Assembly (NCBI GenBank): GCA_030041475.1
Contig: JASHNU010000005.1
Span: 1-64,000, forward strand
DNA: 64,000 nt
Reading direction: 5' to 3'
DNA from: Candidatus Sulfotelmatobacter sp.
GTDB taxonomy: Bacteria; Acidobacteriota; Terriglobia; Terriglobales; Acidobacteriaceae
The notes beneath the pieces were generated by a model. That model had not been told where the DNA came from. It was given only the letters and a program-made list of their open reading frames with translations, and made no database searches. Of this stretch, positions 62,170-64,000 are shown one piece after another. How positions within the stretch are numbered: position 1 is the first letter of the stretch; every line of letters begins with the position of its first letter. A program made the translations under genes and the position numbers.

Positions 62170-63823
62170 ACCAATTCGCCGTCGCTGGCCGCCGAGGCTC
62201 GGCCTGAGCGCCAAGCTGAACGTTCTTCTGTTGGGCGCGATGGTCGTGATTTTTGCCCTGCTCGGGTATCTCAACATCCGCTTGCACCGCCAGCATCTGG
62301 AGCAGGCGGCCCTGTTGAGCGCCGAGCGCGTCAGCGACGTGATCAAGCACAGCACCACCGACTATATGCTGCGCAATGATCGCGAGGGCTTGTACCGCGC
62401 CATCCATACTCTTGCGGATGAACCGGGCATGGTCAAGATCCGCATCTTCGACAAGGAAGGGCGTATCACCTATACGACCGATCCGGCCGAGCGCAATCAG
62501 GTGGTCGACAAAGGAGCCGAGGCCTGTTACCGCTGCCATGCCCAGTCCCAGCCGCTGGCGCGGCTCGACCGGCCCGATCGCTTTCGCATTTATCGCAACG
62601 GCGGTGGCACGCGTGTCCTGGCCATCATCACTCCGATTGAAAACCGGCCCGCCTGCTCCAATGCCGCCTGCCACGCCCATCCTTCCCAGGAGCAAATACT
62701 CGGCGTTATCGACACCCACCTGTCTCTCGCCAAGGCTGACGTACAACTCGCCGACAGCACCCGGCAGATGGCTGCGTACACCGGATTTGCACTCTTTCTG
62801 ATCGGCTGGGCGAGCTGGTTTTTCACCTGGAGTGTCGTAGGCATTCCCATCAATGCGCTCCGGCGGGGCACCGATCGACTGGCCGCCGGCGACTTGGGTT
62901 ACCAGATCGACGTGCAATCGGAAGATGAAATCGGCGAACTGGCCAAGTCGTTTAACACCATGAGCCGGCAATTAAGGGCGGAACAAAACCAGAATCTCGC
63001 CTGGACCCGCACTCTCGAACAGCGCGTCCAGCAGAAAACCAGTGAACTCAAGCTCGCTCACGAGCACGCTCTGCACACCGAGAAGATGGCGTCCATCGGC
63101 AAAATGGCGGCCGTTCTGGCTCACGAGATCAACAATCCCCTTTCCGGCATCCTCACTTACGCAAAGCTGCTGCGCAAGTGGATCGATCGTGACGATGCGG
63201 GGCGCGACCGCAGGCAGGAAATCCGCGATTCGCTCGATCTCATCGCCAGCGAGAGCCGGCGCTGTGGCGACCTGGTGAAGAATCTGCTCACGTTTTCCCG
63301 AGCTACCCCGCTCAACTTGCTCCTAACCGACCTGAATCATGTCGTCGAGCAATCCGTTCGCCTGGTGCAGCACCAGTTCGACCTGGCAGGCGTTCAACTC
63401 CAGCTGCATCTCGACCCCGATCTTCCGCGGGTTGTGTGCGATGCATCTCAGATCGAGCAAGTGCTCCTCGCGCTCATCATGAACGCCATGGACGCCATGC
63501 CCCAGGGTGGCAACCTGTGGCTGACCACAACTTTTACCCGCGAGCCCGGGCAAGTCCGCATTGTCGTGCGCGACGACGGTGTCGGCATTCCTCCCGAAAT
63601 TCTGCCCCGCCTCTTTGAGCCGTTCCTTACCACTAAAGAGACCGGACGCGGTGTCGGCTTGGGCCTCGCCATCAGCCACAGCATTCTCGAGCGCCACCGC
63701 GGAAACATTGAAGTGCAATCGGAGGTCGGCCGCGGCACGACCTTCACCGTGACTTTGCCCTGGGACTCCGAGGCTGCGAAAGGCGCGCCGCCCGAAGTTG
63801 TCATCACGGCCAGCAGGAGGTGA
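62156..63823 (+). CDS. Membrane sensor histidine kinase with haem-binding sensor domain
   Basis: 555 residues from ATG 62156. TM1 (LNVLLLGAMVVIFALLGYL, ~22-40), then a periplasmic sensor of ~165 residues containing CYRCH (residues 124-128), a c-type haem motif, and CSNAACH (167-173), a CX4CH variant; TM2 (~207-228); HAMP (RGTDRLAAGDLGYQIDV); HisKA with the phospho-His in AVLAHEINNPLSG near 323; and an ATPase domain ending in GVGLGLAISHSILERH. Haem in the sensor would detect redox state or gas. It overlaps the NrfD-like gene and is followed five bases later by a response regulator. Confidence 0.9.
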   Translation: MPETEPIRRRWPPRLGLSAKLNVLLLGAMVVIFALLGYLNIRLHRQHLEQAALLSAERVSDVIKHSTTDYMLRNDREGLYRAIHTLADEPGMVKIRIFDKEGRITYTTDPAERNQVVDKGAEACYRCHAQSQPLARLDRPDRFRIYRNGGGTRVLAIITPIENRPACSNAACHAHPSQEQILGVIDTHLSLAKADVQLADSTRQMAAYTGFALFLIGWASWFFTWSVVGIPINALRRGTDRLAAGDLGYQIDVQSEDEIGELAKSFNTMSRQLRAEQNQNLAWTRTLEQRVQQKTSELKLAHEHALHTEKMASIGKMAAVLAHEINNPLSGILTYAKLLRKWIDRDDAGRDRRQEIRDSLDLIASESRRCGDLVKNLLTFSRATPLNLLLTDLNHVVEQSVRLVQHQFDLAGVQLQLHLDPDLPRVVCDASQIEQVLLALIMNAMDAMPQGGNLWLTTTFTREPGQVRIVVRDDGVGIPPEILPRLFEPFLTTKETGRGVGLGLAISHSILERHRGNIEVQSEVGRGTTFTVTLPWDSEAAKGAPPEVVITASRR

Positions 63824-63828
63824 TACAC

Positions 63829-64000
63829 GTGGAAACACAAGGCAAAATCCTCATCGTCGACGACGAACTCACCGTTCGCGACTCGCTCGGGAAATGGTTC
63901 CGCGAAGAAGGCTACGAAATCGGCACTGCAGAAAGCGCCAGCGACGCCCTTACCCGCATGGCCGAAAACAAGTGGGACCTGGCCCTGCTCGATATCAAGA
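63829..64000 (+). CDS. Response regulator (NtrC-type likely), 5' part only
   Basis: The window ends 57 codons after GTG 63829, which follows CAGGAGG. The receiver domain starts GKILIVDDELTVRDSLGKWFREEGYEIGTAESASDAL and reaches the phospho-Asp region WDLALLDIK. In this context (histidine kinase upstream) it is the cognate regulator. The rest of the gene is outside the window, so the output domain cannot be seen; the form of the receiver is common in sigma-54 activators. Confidence 0.85.
   Translation, partial: METQGKILIVDDELTVRDSLGKWFREEGYEIGTAESASDALTRMAENKWDLALLDIK

Noticed and set aside
61949-62971. 340-residue minus-strand frame crossing NrfD and kinase genes
   Set aside because: Spans two genes with clear domains and overlap on the plus strand; no independent support.

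Overview
The window looks like chromosomal DNA of a moderately GC-rich soil acidobacterium (Acidobacteriota, probably class Terriglobia). This assignment is an inference from gene content: Sec-dependent formate dehydrogenase, PASTA, peptidase-MA/TPR and PilZ/coiled-coil proteins, YhaM-type nuclease, several secreted proteins of a kind common in that phylum, and REP-like hairpin repeats between genes. No rRNA, CRISPR array or intact mobile element was seen. The one mobile-element trace is a frameshifted integrase remnant beside a tRNA-Ser.

Layout. 1-2.5 kb: 3' end of a phosphoesterase with a clear terminator, a truncated gene, a small membrane protein, tRNA-Ser(GCU) and the integrase remnant. 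2.7-5.6 kb: PilZ/coiled-coil protein, SAM methyltransferase, ASCH protein. 5.85-15.8 kb (minus): a tightly overlapping seven-gene operon encoding class I HMG-CoA reductase, a UbiA prenyltransferase, a rifampin-phosphotransferase-like dikinase, a BtaA-like (DUF3419) aminocarboxypropyl transferase, a phytol/dolichol-kinase-like membrane protein, a GNAT protein and an OleC-like adenylating enzyme. I cannot match this set to a described pathway. It looks like a route to an unusual isoprenoid-derived lipid and is the best candidate for an undescribed system here. 15.8-19.3 kb: signalling (GGDEF, a fused receiver-CheB, a single-domain receiver). 19.6-28.4 kb: two divergent metallopeptidases, PP2C phosphatase, SurA-like chaperone, YhaM nuclease, HAD hydrolase and a LuxR regulator with a degenerate receiver. 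28.6-32.8 kb: aroC, def, fmt, rsmB. 32.8-36.1 kb: PASTA protein, two related secreted proteins and an acyltransferase broken by a nonsense codon. 36.3-39.2 kb: gyrA, with a duplicated start region in its leader and a REP-like insertion inside the gene.

40.0-48.6 kb is a selenium/formate block: selD (itself with an in-frame UGA), fdhE, and fdnG(UGA)-fdxH-cytochrome b. Both UGA codons are followed directly by a hairpin that fits a bacterial SECIS element. SelD makes selenophosphate, the selenium donor for Sec-tRNA. FdhE matures the enzyme. The exported Sec/Mo/Fe-S alpha subunit oxidises formate, and electrons leave through the beta subunit and cytochrome b to quinone. SelA, SelB and tRNA-Sec are not in the window.

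48.9-58.8 kb: S9 peptidase, a GMC oxidoreductase with its small subunit, cysE, a GT39 glycosyltransferase, and an amidohydrolase coupled to a 40-residue membrane peptide. 58.9-64.0 kb: a membrane GcvH-like protein divergent from an operon of Fe-S ferredoxin, NrfD-type quinone-interacting subunit, a histidine kinase with a CxxCH haem motif in its sensor domain, and the start of a response regulator. A 625-base gene-free region between them carries two striking inverted repeats. This set looks like a redox module with its own haem-based sensor.
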